Shown piece after piece: positions 32,397-41,719 of a stretch of 54,150 nucleotides of DNA. The notes beneath the pieces are model-generated. The model had not been told where the DNA came from, made no database searches, and saw only the letters and a program-made list of their open reading frames with translations. Source of the stretch: an uncultured Clostridia bacterium. GTDB lineage: Bacteria > Bacillota > Clostridia > TANB77 > CAG-508. How positions within the stretch are numbered: the first letter of the stretch is position 1; each line of letters opens with the position of its first letter. The stretch is from assembly GCA_944387505.1 (NCBI GenBank), contig CALXFG010000007.1:1-54150 (forward strand), written 5' to 3'. The position numbers and the translations under genes are program-made.

Positions 32397-34790
32397 CTAT
32401 TTTTCATCTGCTTTTTCTTCTTTGTCTTGCTTGATTTCTTTTTCTTCTTTTTTAGTATTTTCTTCTAAAATAACATCATATTCAAAAACTTGAAATGTTT
32501 TTACATTGACTTTTGAAAAATCATTTTTTTCATCTTCTATTTCTGTCATTTTAAATGATGTTCTATTGATTAATTTTAAATCAACTTTTGACAAGTCTAC
32601 TAGTATTTTAGTGGATACATCTTGTCCAATTGGTAATGTTTTATTTTGATTATCATAGAAAATGATATTGGTATAACTAATTCCATTCATTCCTCTTTTT
32701 ATATTAATTTTATATAAATTAAACTTATTTCCTTTATCCTTTATATTTTCATGAATTTCATTTTCTGGATTAATATTAAAAATATTAAGATTCTTAGGAT
32801 CTAATTTTTCATTATCCAATATCTTATATACTGGCAAGTCGTCAATAATAGCAACTTTATCTAATGCCTTTTTTATATTATCTACAACTGTTTCTAAAGC
32901 CAATTTATATCCTATTTGTTTTGTATTTTTATTAATTTCAAGGATATTTAATTTGTCTTTTGGAATTTCTCTATGATTTTTATTGGCTATTTTCGAAACC
33001 TTTGTTGCATCTTGTGACATTCCACCAAATATATCAAACTCTTCTACTTCATGTAATACATTTTCTTCTTTTGCTTCTTTTTTTAGTTCTTTTAAATTGT
33101 TTTCAATTTCTTTTGGTAATACTTCATTATTTTTTACTTTATTTAATAATGGTAAAATATTTGTTGTTGTTAAATATATACTATCTGTTTCACTTTTAGT
33201 TAATGCTTTTCTTTCTACCTGATCCATAGTATTTCCAAAATCTTCTAAATCTTGACGATAATCAAATACTTTTGTTACTTTTTTGATGATATTCACTTCT
33301 TCTTCTTCGCCTTCTGCTAAAGATGCAACTTCATCTTTATTACTGTATTTCCAAAATTCAAAGATACTTTTCTTATGATTATCAATTTCTTGTATAAAAT
33401 TAGCCGCATTCTCTATTTTCTTTTGCATATTTTTATTTTTTAATTTTAATGCATTGACATCCATTATGATATTTTTTAATTCTGTTTCATCTAATTCATA
33501 TGCTTTATATAATTCTATTAATTCTTCTATTGTATAATTTTCTTTTTTTGGTGATGTTCTTTGGATATTTTTTGGTTTTTCTTTATTGGTCTTAGAATTA
33601 TTTTTCTCTGTTATTTTCTCTTCTTTCTTTTCCTCTAAGATATTGTCTTTCATTGTCTGTTTTTTATTCTTTTTACTGTATTTAAAATAATATTTGAATT
33701 TACCAAAAAATGTTTTCTTGCATTCTAAGAAAGTTGATATTTGTTTTTCCTTTGCTAAATATTCTATTTCTTGTGAAGCAGCAATGATTTTTAAATTGTC
33801 TAATTTCTTTTTGTTTTCTTCTAATAATTCACCAATTAATTCTTGTTTTTCTATTCCTACTTCATATTCATCATTTATCCATTCTGCAATATTTTCATAT
33901 TCTAATTTATAGTCATTATTATAGAATTCTAGTTCCCCACCTTTTGTGATATTGGTTTTAAATTCAAAATAATGTGGCAATTCTGTTTGTAAGATAAACA
34001 TCGCTTTTAATAATTTATAAAATTGTGTTGCTTCTACCAAACTACTAATTTTAATTTTATAGGGACTTCTAATTCTTCCATATACTTCTGTTTCTCCCAC
34101 AATATGAATCGACAATTTTTCACTTTTATCATATACTTCATAAATTAATGGCCAATCTTTCGTAAATAACCATAGGTAATTTTCTAAGTCTTCAAATTCT
34201 GACTTTTTATAATATGTATTGCTATATGTGACATTTCGAATAGGTACAAATATTTTTCCTGTTTTCCTTTTTTCTAATTGTTTTTTTAATAAAAAGAAGA
34301 AGGTTGAATAATCTGTATCTTCTGTTGGAACTAACATAAAATATTGGTCTGTATCTTCTGAATAATAAATTTGCCATAAATAATTTCCTTCAAATTTTAC
34401 TTTAAATGGAATTTTTTTATTTAATTTTGTTTGTTCTTCTTGTACTCTTTCCACTTCTTCTACTTTTAGTTCTTTTAACATTCGTAAAAAAGTTGCATGC
34501 TTTATAAAATTTTTCTCATCTTCTGCATCTAAATATTCAGATAGTGGACTTGCTTTTTTGTATTTTTCTTGTATATCATCTAATCGATTGGTTGGTGTTA
34601 ATAAGATTTGTATATCTTTGATTGGTATATATCGATATTGTCTATATTGTTTTTCATCATAAAATTTAGGTACTCTAAATTTTAATGGTTCATAATTTTC
34701 AAATTGATTTTTGGCATCTTCCAAATTTAAGCCTAAATAGTCCAATTTTTCTTTAATTTCATCTATTTTTTCTCCTGCTTTCTTTGGCAA
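32397..34790 (-). CDS. Large conserved-looking protein of unknown function
   Basis: About 797 residues with no signal peptide or membrane helix. The N-terminal 350 residues look folded (FRVPKFYDEKQYRQYRYIPI, YLWQIYYSEDTDQYFMLVPT, PYKIKISSLVEATQFYKLLK). A Lys/Glu/Asn-rich linker follows (about 395-440, EEKKEEKITEKNNSK), then a helical coiled-coil part (YTIEELIELYKAYELDETEL) and a C-terminal domain with strands, ending in an acidic tail EEKEIKQDKEEKADEK. I do not recognise it. The start is taken as TTG at 34790 because AAAGGAG is eight bases upstream; the GTG at 34826 lacks a ribosome site. Confidence 0.8.
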   Translation of the reverse strand: MPKKAGEKIDEIKEKLDYLGLNLEDAKNQFENYEPLKFRVPKFYDEKQYRQYRYIPIKDIQILLTPTNRLDDIQEKYKKASPLSEYLDAEDEKNFIKHATFLRMLKELKVEEVERVQEEQTKLNKKIPFKVKFEGNYLWQIYYSEDTDQYFMLVPTEDTDYSTFFFLLKKQLEKRKTGKIFVPIRNVTYSNTYYKKSEFEDLENYLWLFTKDWPLIYEVYDKSEKLSIHIVGETEVYGRIRSPYKIKISSLVEATQFYKLLKAMFILQTELPHYFEFKTNITKGGELEFYNNDYKLEYENIAEWINDEYEVGIEKQELIGELLEENKKKLDNLKIIAASQEIEYLAKEKQISTFLECKKTFFGKFKYYFKYSKKNKKQTMKDNILEEKKEEKITEKNNSKTNKEKPKNIQRTSPKKENYTIEELIELYKAYELDETELKNIIMDVNALKLKNKNMQKKIENAANFIQEIDNHKKSIFEFWKYSNKDEVASLAEGEEEEVNIIKKVTKVFDYRQDLEDFGNTMDQVERKALTKSETDSIYLTTTNILPLLNKVKNNEVLPKEIENNLKELKKEAKEENVLHEVEEFDIFGGMSQDATKVSKIANKNHREIPKDKLNILEINKNTKQIGYKLALETVVDNIKKALDKVAIIDDLPVYKILDNEKLDPKNLNIFNINPENEIHENIKDKGNKFNLYKINIKRGMNGISYTNIIFYDNQNKTLPIGQDVSTKILVDLSKVDLKLINRTSFKMTEIEDEKNDFSKVNVKTFQVFEYDVILEENTKKEEKEIKQDKEEKADEK

Positions 34791-34911
34791 AACAATAGCT
34801 CCTTTCTCGTTCTTATTTATCCTCACATCTAATTTCTTATATTTGTGCTAATCAATGCAAAGCAATTTTTTACACTCATACATTCAACTCTTTCATTTCA
34901 TCAACGCACAC

Positions 34912-35808
34912 TTACTTTATCATTTCATAAAAATTCTTAAATTCATATCCTTGTTCTTTTAAGTAATTAATAATACTTGGCAAAGCTTCTACAGTTACTT
35001 TTTTAGCTTGTGCATCATGCATTAGTATTACCACACTTTGCTTATCTCCCACAGTTTCTTGTATTCTTTGCATTTCATATTCAACGGTAGGACTCGTTGT
35101 TTCAGAATCTCCATTTAATGCATTCCAATCAACATGTACAATATTATTTTGTGAAAGCAAATCATTTGCTTGATTTTTTATGTCTGCATATTTTCCTCCT
35201 ACCAATCCCCCTGGGAATCGGAACAAATGTGAATTATATTCTTGCTCTCCGATAGCATCTCTAACTGTTTGATTACATTTGTTATATTCATCTAATACAG
35301 CTTGAGGTGATTGATAAATGGTTTCATACACATGTGAATATCCATGATTAGCAATAAAATGTCCTTCATCATACATTCTTTTTACCATTTCCGGATTTTT
35401 TTCAACATTTGAACCTAATACAAAAAAAGTTGCTTTAATTCCTCTTTCATTTAATATATCTAATATTTGATTGGTATTACTAGATGGTCCATCATCAAAT
35501 GTTAAAAATGCACGTTTGGTGTCAGAACTATATATATGATTCATATTTTCAATTCCAGTTTCTGTTAGTTTTGGCAATTTTTCTTGTCTTTTTCTTTCTG
35601 CTTCTTCTTGTTCTCTCGCAATTGCTTCTTGATATTGTTGATAAGCTAGTTCGTATTCCGCTTTTACTTTCATAATTTTAATGCAATTTTCCCATGTAAC
35701 AACAATACCTATGAGCATTAGTACCATGATAACTACCATTAATGTTTTTTCTTTTGTAGTAAATCTAAATTTTGCAGGCACTAAAAACATATTTATTTCT
35801 TCTTTCAT
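34912..35808 (-). CDS. Polysaccharide deacetylase (NodB homology domain), membrane anchored
   Basis: 298 residues. One membrane helix (LMVVIMVLMLIGIVVTW, about 22-40), a coiled charged linker (YQEAIAREQEEAERKRQEKL) and a NodB domain. Catalytic motifs are AFLTFDDGPSS, ANHGYSHVYE with zinc-binding histidines, FRFPGGLVGG and VILMHDA. Such enzymes remove acetyl groups from peptidoglycan N-acetylglucosamine or N-acetylmuramic acid, for example to resist lysozyme; here it faces outside. Upstream is the palindrome and foldback gap. It is followed, after 120 bases, by the 797-residue unknown. Confidence 0.93.
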   Translation of the reverse strand: MKEEINMFLVPAKFRFTTKEKTLMVVIMVLMLIGIVVTWENCIKIMKVKAEYELAYQQYQEAIAREQEEAERKRQEKLPKLTETGIENMNHIYSSDTKRAFLTFDDGPSSNTNQILDILNERGIKATFFVLGSNVEKNPEMVKRMYDEGHFIANHGYSHVYETIYQSPQAVLDEYNKCNQTVRDAIGEQEYNSHLFRFPGGLVGGKYADIKNQANDLLSQNNIVHVDWNALNGDSETTSPTVEYEMQRIQETVGDKQSVVILMHDAQAKKVTVEALPSIINYLKEQGYEFKNFYEMIK

Positions 35809-35892
35809 TTTTCATTTCCTATAGATTTTTATTTTTCGATTCTATTATATACTATTTTGCCAAAAATTCATATAGGATATATAAAAAAATTT

Positions 35893-35923
35893 TGTCGCAT
35901 TGGGATCGTTTTTCTATGCGACA
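35893..35923. repeat. 31-bp palindrome, near copy of 19266-19296
   Basis: TGTCGCAT and ATGCGACA form an 8-bp stem. Read on the minus strand the whole unit nearly equals the 31-bp palindrome upstream of carB (both carry ACGATC in the loop). It lies next to a foldback element. Confidence 0.75.
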
Positions 35924-35928
35924 TTTTG

Positions 35929-36148
35929 AGGGATTTTGGGGAAGGACTCATTTTTCCCCTTTTTTAATTAAAAAATAATCAAAAATATAGAATATAAAGC
36001 CATTCACAATTTTGTATAAGCTAAATTTTCATAGAAATTCTAAATTCAAATTTAGATACGCAAAATCGTTTCATTCTTTTATATTCTATATTTTTTATCA
36101 GTTAACTAAATAGAAAAAGGGAAAAATGAGTCCTTCCCCAAAATCCCT
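35929..36148. repeat. 220-bp foldback element upstream of the deacetylase gene
   Basis: The left end AGGGATTTTGGGGAAGGACT (35929 on) is repeated inverted to 36148, with about 33 matching bases through CATTTTTCCC. The middle is a looser hairpin (AATATAGAATATAAA/TTTATATTCTATATT). Its right end is two bases from the stop of the membrane protein gene at 36151. The GGGGAAGG core is also in the ends of the element at 30748. No gene is inside. Confidence 0.85.
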
Positions 36149-36150
36149 TT

Positions 36151-36621
36151 TTACCAGAAAATTAGTAATGTGATTGCTGTGGCTATTACTACATCTGTTG
36201 TTGTCCAACCTTCTGGAAGAATTTCTATTTCTTCACCTTCTGGTCTTTCATCTAATACACTTACTGTATAATAATTTACATCTTCTAATTTGAATAATAT
36301 CTCAAAGTTTTGTGTTTCACCAGGTTGTAATTCATTAATATTGATAATTTTTTTGCCTAAATACACATCTCTTTCAGAGTAGAAATCAAATTCTAAATAT
36401 TTATTACTGATGTTATCTGTTTCTGAATTTGTAATTATTCCTCTTATTCTCCCATTAACAAGGGTTGCCTCTGCCTGATATACATTGACTTGTGATACAT
36501 TATCTTTTCTTTCTATTGGTTTATATGTTGAATTTAATGCAACATTAATTAAAAATTCAGAAAATATGATAAACAGTACTACCCATAAGGCATACATGAA
36601 TAATGTTTTCACTCTTTTCAT
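36151..36621 (-). CDS. Small double-anchored membrane protein, unknown
   Basis: 156 residues. An N-terminal helix (LFMYALWVVLFIIFSEFLIN) and a C-terminal helix (TDVVIATAITLLIFW) enclose a beta-type domain with GRIRGIITNSETDNISNKYL, DFYSERDVYLGKKI and LQPGETQNFEILFKLEDVNY, similar in style to FxLYD/Ig-like extracellular domains. The function is unknown. The start follows GGAG. It lies downstream of the coiled-coil gene past a terminator, and its stop adjoins a foldback element. Confidence 0.78.
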   Translation of the reverse strand: MKRVKTLFMYALWVVLFIIFSEFLINVALNSTYKPIERKDNVSQVNVYQAEATLVNGRIRGIITNSETDNISNKYLEFDFYSERDVYLGKKIININELQPGETQNFEILFKLEDVNYYTVSVLDERPEGEEIEILPEGWTTTDVVIATAITLLIFW

Positions 36622-36694
36622 TGTTTCTTCTCCATTTCTTTACAATCTATACTAATTATACTACTATTTAACATAAAAGTCAAAAATGAATTAA

Positions 36695-36725
36695 ACTCCC
36701 ATCTGTTATAACAATAGATGGGAGT
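36695..36725 (-). terminator. Terminator after the addA-coiled-coil transcript
   Basis: A perfect 10-bp stem ACTCCCATCT/AGATGGGAGT with an 11-base loop, followed on the minus strand by TTTAATTCATTTTTG. It lies directly before the stop of the gene at 36733. Confidence 0.85.
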
Positions 36726-36732
36726 GCAAGAA

Positions 36733-37008
36733 TTATTTTGATGTATGACTTCCTAAATAATTTAATATTTGATCTTGTAAATTAATTGCTTTGTGAAGTA
36801 AATTTTCTTCCTGAGCACATAGCTTAATTTCTTGATTCAACAGATTAATTCTTTGTTTCAAGAATTTCTCTTGTTGCTTAACATCATCTTCTTTACAGAA
36901 ACTTAGTCTCTCATCAAGTTTCTTTATTTGTTCCTCAATGCTTTGTATTTGTTCCTTAACGCTTTGTAGTTTCTGTTGTAGAATAATTAATTGTTCTTCA
37001 TTCCGCAT
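36733..37008 (-). CDS. Small coiled-coil protein, unknown
   Basis: 91 residues, almost wholly helical with heptad patterns (LQQKLQSVKEQIQSIEEQIK, LDERLSF, FLKQRINLLNQEIKLCAQEE). Two cysteines (residues 38 and 68 approximately). No family recognised. GGAGG upstream of the ATG is clear. It is 62 bases past addA on the same strand and before a strong terminator, so it is likely the last gene of the addA transcript. Confidence 0.75.
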   Translation of the reverse strand: MRNEEQLIILQQKLQSVKEQIQSIEEQIKKLDERLSFCKEDDVKQQEKFLKQRINLLNQEIKLCAQEENLLHKAINLQDQILNYLGSHTSK

Positions 37009-37070
37009 AATAATACCTCCATTTTTGGTTTATAGTATCTTTTTTATTATGCCAAAAGTCTACATAATTT

Positions 37071-40000
37071 TCAACCCACTTCAATTTCTTTTTCTAAATA
37101 TACAGAATAAATATAGGTTTTACTTACTTTTCTTTGTAAACTTTCTTCTAATGCTCTTTTGTATAATTCTAATTGTGTAATATATTTTTCTATTAATTCA
37201 CTTTCTTTTCCTGTTTCCACATAATCTGTCTTATAATCTACTAAAACCACTTCATCGTTTTGATCAATATAATACAAATCAATAATTCCTTGTACTAAAA
37301 TCTCCTCTTCTACTTCTTCCTCATAAATTTCTTTTGCTGGTATATTGATAAAAAATGGCCTTTCTTTATATACCTTTTTGGCAGATTTCAAAGCTTTCCA
37401 AATGGTTGATTTTGTAAATTCTAATACCTTATATGGATTAATACTCTTTGCTTCTTTTTCTGTTATGATTTCTCTTTTTACTAAATCTTTTATTAAGCCC
37501 TGTATCATTTCTAAAGTATATTCTTTTGTTTCATCTAATCTTTGCATACACATATGAACGAGAGTTCCTTTTTGTGCAGGAGTAATAACATCTTCTTTAT
37601 CTTCTCTCATGAAATTTGGTTTATTAAAAGTTAATTGATTTTCATTTTGACTTTGATTTTCTAACTCCATTTCATTTTCCATATTTTTTTGTTTACTAAT
37701 TATATGTGTATTTTCTTTCTTACCTACTGCATCTGTATTGACATTACTATTTGCTTGCATTTTCATTTGCTTAATTTTTGTAACAGATGTCATTGTTGGA
37801 ATTGTTGTTGATAATTGATGTGTGTAAGTATAATTTAAAATTGTATTGATTTTTTCCAATTCTTCTTTTTGAATAGTTGCTTTTTCTAACTGTTCTCTAA
37901 TATCTACCATCTCTTCTTTTGGCTTAGCAAAAGATTTTAATAGTTCTTGTTTATTCCATACATTTAATGTTAATAATTGGTCTTTATTTTCTTTTTCATA
38001 TAGATAAACTAATAAAATCCAGTCTAAATATTTTTTATATTTTTTCACTAAAATATAGTTTATCTTGTCGTTTACCTTATGATAACGACTGACTTGCTTT
38101 TGCATATTTTCCATTTCTTTTTCATAATCTCTTTTTAATCCTGTAATATATAATTTCTCTTTCGCTCTTGTTAAAGCAACATACAATATTCTCATTTCCT
38201 CTGATAAGGTTTCTGTCAAAATTTTATTTCTAATAGCCTCTTTGGTTAAGGTATCATATTGGACTTGTCTTTCATAATCGATATATTTTACACCAATTCC
38301 TAATTCTTGATGTAATAATATATTTTGATTTAAATCCATTAAATTAAATTGTTTTCCTGTTGCTGATAAAAAGACAACTGGAAATTCCAATCCCTTACTT
38401 TTATGAATACTCATAATTCTGATAACATCATCATTTTCCCCTATTAGTTTTGCAGCTCCTAAATCATTACTTCCTACATGAAGTTTTTCTATAAATTGTA
38501 TAAAATTATATAATCCTTTAAAACTTGCGGTTTCATATTGTTTTGCTCTTTCGAATAACATTTTCAAATTGGCTTGTCGTATATCTCCATTTGGCATAAG
38601 TCCTACATATGTATAATAATGAGTATCTGAATATAATTTCCAAATAAATTCATCTAATGCCAAATATTCTTTTTCTTTTCTCCATGTTTCTAAGTTATGA
38701 AAGAAAGTATCTATTTTTTCTTTTAATTCGTGACTTACATTAATTCTTGCCTTTTGCATAGCTGTATAAAAATTATCATATTTATCAGATAGTCGAATCT
38801 CTACCAATTCGTCATCTGTAAAGTTTCCGATATGTGACCTTAAAACAGTTACTAATGGAATATCTTGAATCGGATTATCAATAATTTTTAATAAACTCAT
38901 AATGGTTTGAATTTCAATAGAATCTAGATATTCTTGAGAACTTTCAGAAAATACTGGCATTCCTAAATTGATGATTTCTTCTTCAAAAATCGGTGAATTG
39001 ACTTTCGTAGATCTTAGCAAAATAACAATATCTTTGTATTGAATATCTCTAAATCCATTAATTTTTCTATCAAATACTTGAAAATGACCTTCTACTAATG
39101 CTTTTATTTTATTCGCTACAAATCTTGCCTCAACTTGTATATCTTCTACTCTTTCTTCTACTATTTCTTCAGTATCCTCACTCTCTTGTGATTGTTCAGT
39201 CCCCCTCGCTTCCTCTTCTGGTACTAAATCTTCTTTTTCTTTTAAATCAATGACATCAATTTCTGTTTCTAATTCTTGTGATGTTTCTGCATAACTAGCT
39301 CCCAAATTTAAATATTCTTCCTTTGTATAGTCTATTTCTCCTAAATTTTCGCTCATAATGTCTTGGAATATTAAATTGGTAAAATCTAACACATTTGCTC
39401 TACTTCTAAAGTTTTTGAATAATTGTATTTTCAAATCATCTTCATCTTTTTTATTTTCTTTTAACTTGTATGTTTTATATTTTGATAAAAACAAATCTGG
39501 CATCGCTTGTCTAAACTTATAAATACTTTGTTTGACATCTCCTACCATAAAGATATTATTGCCTTTTGAAATTGCTGTTAAAATGTATTCTTGTACCATA
39601 TTACTATCTTGATACTCATCAATGGCAATTTCCACAAATTTTTCTTTATAGGTTTTCGCAACCTCCGTTGGTTCTACTTTTCCATCTTCCTCTTTTATCA
39701 AAATTTGTAATGCCAAATGTTCAATATCATTAAAATCCACCATGTTTTTATTTCTTTTTCGTTTTGAAAATTCTTCTCCAAATGCAAATATCAACTGCTT
39801 TAATTTTACTAAAATGGGATACATATCTGCTATGTCACGATTTGCTTCTTCAGAGTTATATATAAAGATTTTATTTAATTTTTTAGTAACTTTCTTTTTA
39901 ATATCATCTCTGACCAACTTTGCTTGGTCCTTGATTGCAGAATCAATTTTTTGTCTTGGCCATGTAGCAAATGTCAAATTACTATAAATAGCATATGCCT

Positions 40001-40811
40001 TATCCCAACTATTTAAATTTACTTTTAGCATTTCTAATTTATCCATATCATCAAAAATCGTTTTTGTATATTTTTCTAAATCTGGATTTTTTTCTAGGTT
40101 TTCTGCTTGTTCTTTTAGTGTACTAATATCGTCAATTAACTCTTCTTCTACTTCTTTTAGTAAAATTTCTCCCCATGGATTTTGACTAAAATCTTGCTCA
40201 AAGTCTTTAATATGAAACATTTCTATTTTTTCATTTAACCATTGATTTGGAAATGGATTACTTTGAATATATGTATAAATTTTTAAAATTAATTCTTTTA
40301 AAGGGGTATCATCTCTGTAACTTGTATAGGTATTAATTAATTGGGCAAAATCCTCTTCTTGGCTTTCATATTTTTCTTCAAATATATCTTCTAATACTTC
40401 TTGTTTTAATAATTCAATTTCTGTTGTATCTGCAATTCTAAAATTCGGTGATATATTTTCTAATTCATAAAAATGATTTCTTACCACATCTAAACAAAAT
40501 GAATCAATCGTACAAATACTCGCTTTATTTAATAAGGTAATTTGTCTTTGCAAATTTTCATTTTCTGGGGTTTCATCTAATTTTTGATAAATTGCTTCTA
40601 ATACCCTTTCTCTCATTTCTGCTGCTGCCGCATTTGTAAAGGTTACAACTAATAATCTATCAATATCTATTTTTTCATTAATGATTTTATTAATAATTCT
40701 TTCAACTAGTACAGCTGTTTTACCACTTCCTGCTGCTGCTGCAACTAGTATATTAGATCCTTTTTCATGAATTGCTTGTGATTGTTCTTTTGTCCATTTA
40801 ACATCTGCCAT
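37071..40811 (-). CDS. addA: Helicase-exonuclease AddAB, subunit AddA
   Basis: 1246 residues, full length. AddA is the ATP-driven helicase and 3'-strand nuclease that processes DNA double-strand breaks for RecA loading. UvrD-type motifs: AAAGSGKTAVLVERI (25-39), a long insert, AIDEYQDSNMVQEYIL (about 400-415), VGDVKQSIYKFRQAMP, IMSIHKSKGLEFPVVF and EEMRILYVALTRAKEKLY. The C-terminal RecB-type nuclease is intact (GTLVHMCMQRLD, GIIDLYYIDQNDEVVLVDYK with the catalytic Asp, Asp and Lys). The usual partner addB is not adjacent: the gene upstream is rdgB, beyond a foldback element. Confidence 0.97.
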   Translation of the reverse strand: MADVKWTKEQSQAIHEKGSNILVAAAAGSGKTAVLVERIINKIINEKIDIDRLLVVTFTNAAAAEMRERVLEAIYQKLDETPENENLQRQITLLNKASICTIDSFCLDVVRNHFYELENISPNFRIADTTEIELLKQEVLEDIFEEKYESQEEDFAQLINTYTSYRDDTPLKELILKIYTYIQSNPFPNQWLNEKIEMFHIKDFEQDFSQNPWGEILLKEVEEELIDDISTLKEQAENLEKNPDLEKYTKTIFDDMDKLEMLKVNLNSWDKAYAIYSNLTFATWPRQKIDSAIKDQAKLVRDDIKKKVTKKLNKIFIYNSEEANRDIADMYPILVKLKQLIFAFGEEFSKRKRNKNMVDFNDIEHLALQILIKEEDGKVEPTEVAKTYKEKFVEIAIDEYQDSNMVQEYILTAISKGNNIFMVGDVKQSIYKFRQAMPDLFLSKYKTYKLKENKKDEDDLKIQLFKNFRSRANVLDFTNLIFQDIMSENLGEIDYTKEEYLNLGASYAETSQELETEIDVIDLKEKEDLVPEEEARGTEQSQESEDTEEIVEERVEDIQVEARFVANKIKALVEGHFQVFDRKINGFRDIQYKDIVILLRSTKVNSPIFEEEIINLGMPVFSESSQEYLDSIEIQTIMSLLKIIDNPIQDIPLVTVLRSHIGNFTDDELVEIRLSDKYDNFYTAMQKARINVSHELKEKIDTFFHNLETWRKEKEYLALDEFIWKLYSDTHYYTYVGLMPNGDIRQANLKMLFERAKQYETASFKGLYNFIQFIEKLHVGSNDLGAAKLIGENDDVIRIMSIHKSKGLEFPVVFLSATGKQFNLMDLNQNILLHQELGIGVKYIDYERQVQYDTLTKEAIRNKILTETLSEEMRILYVALTRAKEKLYITGLKRDYEKEMENMQKQVSRYHKVNDKINYILVKKYKKYLDWILLVYLYEKENKDQLLTLNVWNKQELLKSFAKPKEEMVDIREQLEKATIQKEELEKINTILNYTYTHQLSTTIPTMTSVTKIKQMKMQANSNVNTDAVGKKENTHIISKQKNMENEMELENQSQNENQLTFNKPNFMREDKEDVITPAQKGTLVHMCMQRLDETKEYTLEMIQGLIKDLVKREIITEKEAKSINPYKVLEFTKSTIWKALKSAKKVYKERPFFINIPAKEIYEEEVEEEILVQGIIDLYYIDQNDEVVLVDYKTDYVETGKESELIEKYITQLELYKRALEESLQRKVSKTYIYSVYLEKEIEVG

Positions 40812-40910
40812 ACGCTCTTCTCCTATTTATTGTTTTTTTAGATTATATCATTCGTTTTCAAGAATGACAAGAATATTTATTTTAAGTTTCAAGTATCTAT
40901 TCCCTTAAAG

Positions 40911-41093
40911 GTGTCTGTTATGTTTTTTGAAATATCTCCTCGGCTTGTTACATAGATTATAAATTCTAAGCTTTAAATAAACGAGCCTCTCGCTATCGCG
41001 CTTCCTCATTTATTTAGAGCTAAGAATTTATACATCTATTCCACGGCACATTCGTCGATAATTTCAAAAAACATAACAGACACCTTTAAGGGA
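40911..41093. repeat. 183-bp foldback element between rdgB and addA
   Basis: The left end TCCCTTAAAGGTGTCTGTTA (40911 on) is repeated inverted to 41093 with a 33-bp perfect match ending TTTTTTGAAAT. The rest pairs imperfectly (ATAAATTCTAAGC against the opposite arm) down to a small CTCGCTATCGCGC loop. It sits 10 bp from the rdgB terminator and 100 bp before addA. Confidence 0.85.
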
Positions 41094-41102
41094 GAAATAT
41101 GA

Positions 41103-41147
41103 AAAAAACATCACATATAAGGGAATCTTTTGAAACCTTATATGTGA
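41103..41147 (-). terminator. Terminator overlapping the rdgB 3' end
   Basis: A perfect 12-bp stem TCACATATAAGG/CCTTATATGTGA (41111-41122 with 41136-41147), followed on the minus strand by TG and seven T. The rdgB stop codon lies within the stem. Confidence 0.85.
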
Positions 41148-41719
41148 CTTTCTAATTTTTTTAATAAATCTTGTAAAGCCAATTTTCTATGACTTATTTG
41201 ATTTTTTTCTTCTTTGGATAATTCTGCACATGTTCTACCATCTTCTAGTTCAAAAATTTCATCAAAACCAAATCCATTATCTCCTCTTGGTTCTTCTGCG
41301 ATTTTTCCTTGTATTTCTCCCTTTCCAACTACATAGTTACCGTTTTCATAATAAGTAATACAACATTTCACACTTGCTTTTCTGTCTGTGCCTTTTAAAT
41401 TTTTCATTTTTTCTAAAATATATTGATTTCTTTCTTTTGCTGTTGCATTTTCTCCTAAAAATCTAGCAGTATGGACGCCTGGCCAGCCATCATATATATC
41501 TATACATAAGCCACTATCATCTGCTATACAAGGCATATGTAAGATTTCTGATATTTCTTGCGCTTTTTTTAAAGAGTTTCCTTCAAATGTGTCTTTATCT
41601 TCTTCTACTTCGATTGTACAATTTACATCTTTTAAAGATAATAATTGATAATCTTTTAATATATCCTTGATTTCTTTCAACTTTCCTTCATTATTTGTTG
41701 CTACAACAACTTGTTTCAT
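41138..41719 (-). CDS. rdgB: RdgB/HAM1-family XTP/dITP diphosphatase
   Basis: 193 residues. It removes deaminated purine nucleotides such as dITP and XTP before they enter DNA. VVATNNEGKLKEI, FEGNSLKKAQEIS, CIADDSGLCID with the catalytic Asp pair, WPGVHTARFLG and GDNGFGFDEIFEL are all standard. Its ATG shares a base with the stop of the preceding helical-repeat gene (TAATG), so the two are coupled. It ends in a terminator that separates it from addA. Confidence 0.96.
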   Translation of the reverse strand: MKQVVVATNNEGKLKEIKDILKDYQLLSLKDVNCTIEVEEDKDTFEGNSLKKAQEISEILHMPCIADDSGLCIDIYDGWPGVHTARFLGENATAKERNQYILEKMKNLKGTDRKASVKCCITYYENGNYVVGKGEIQGKIAEEPRGDNGFGFDEIFELEDGRTCAELSKEEKNQISHRKLALQDLLKKLESHI

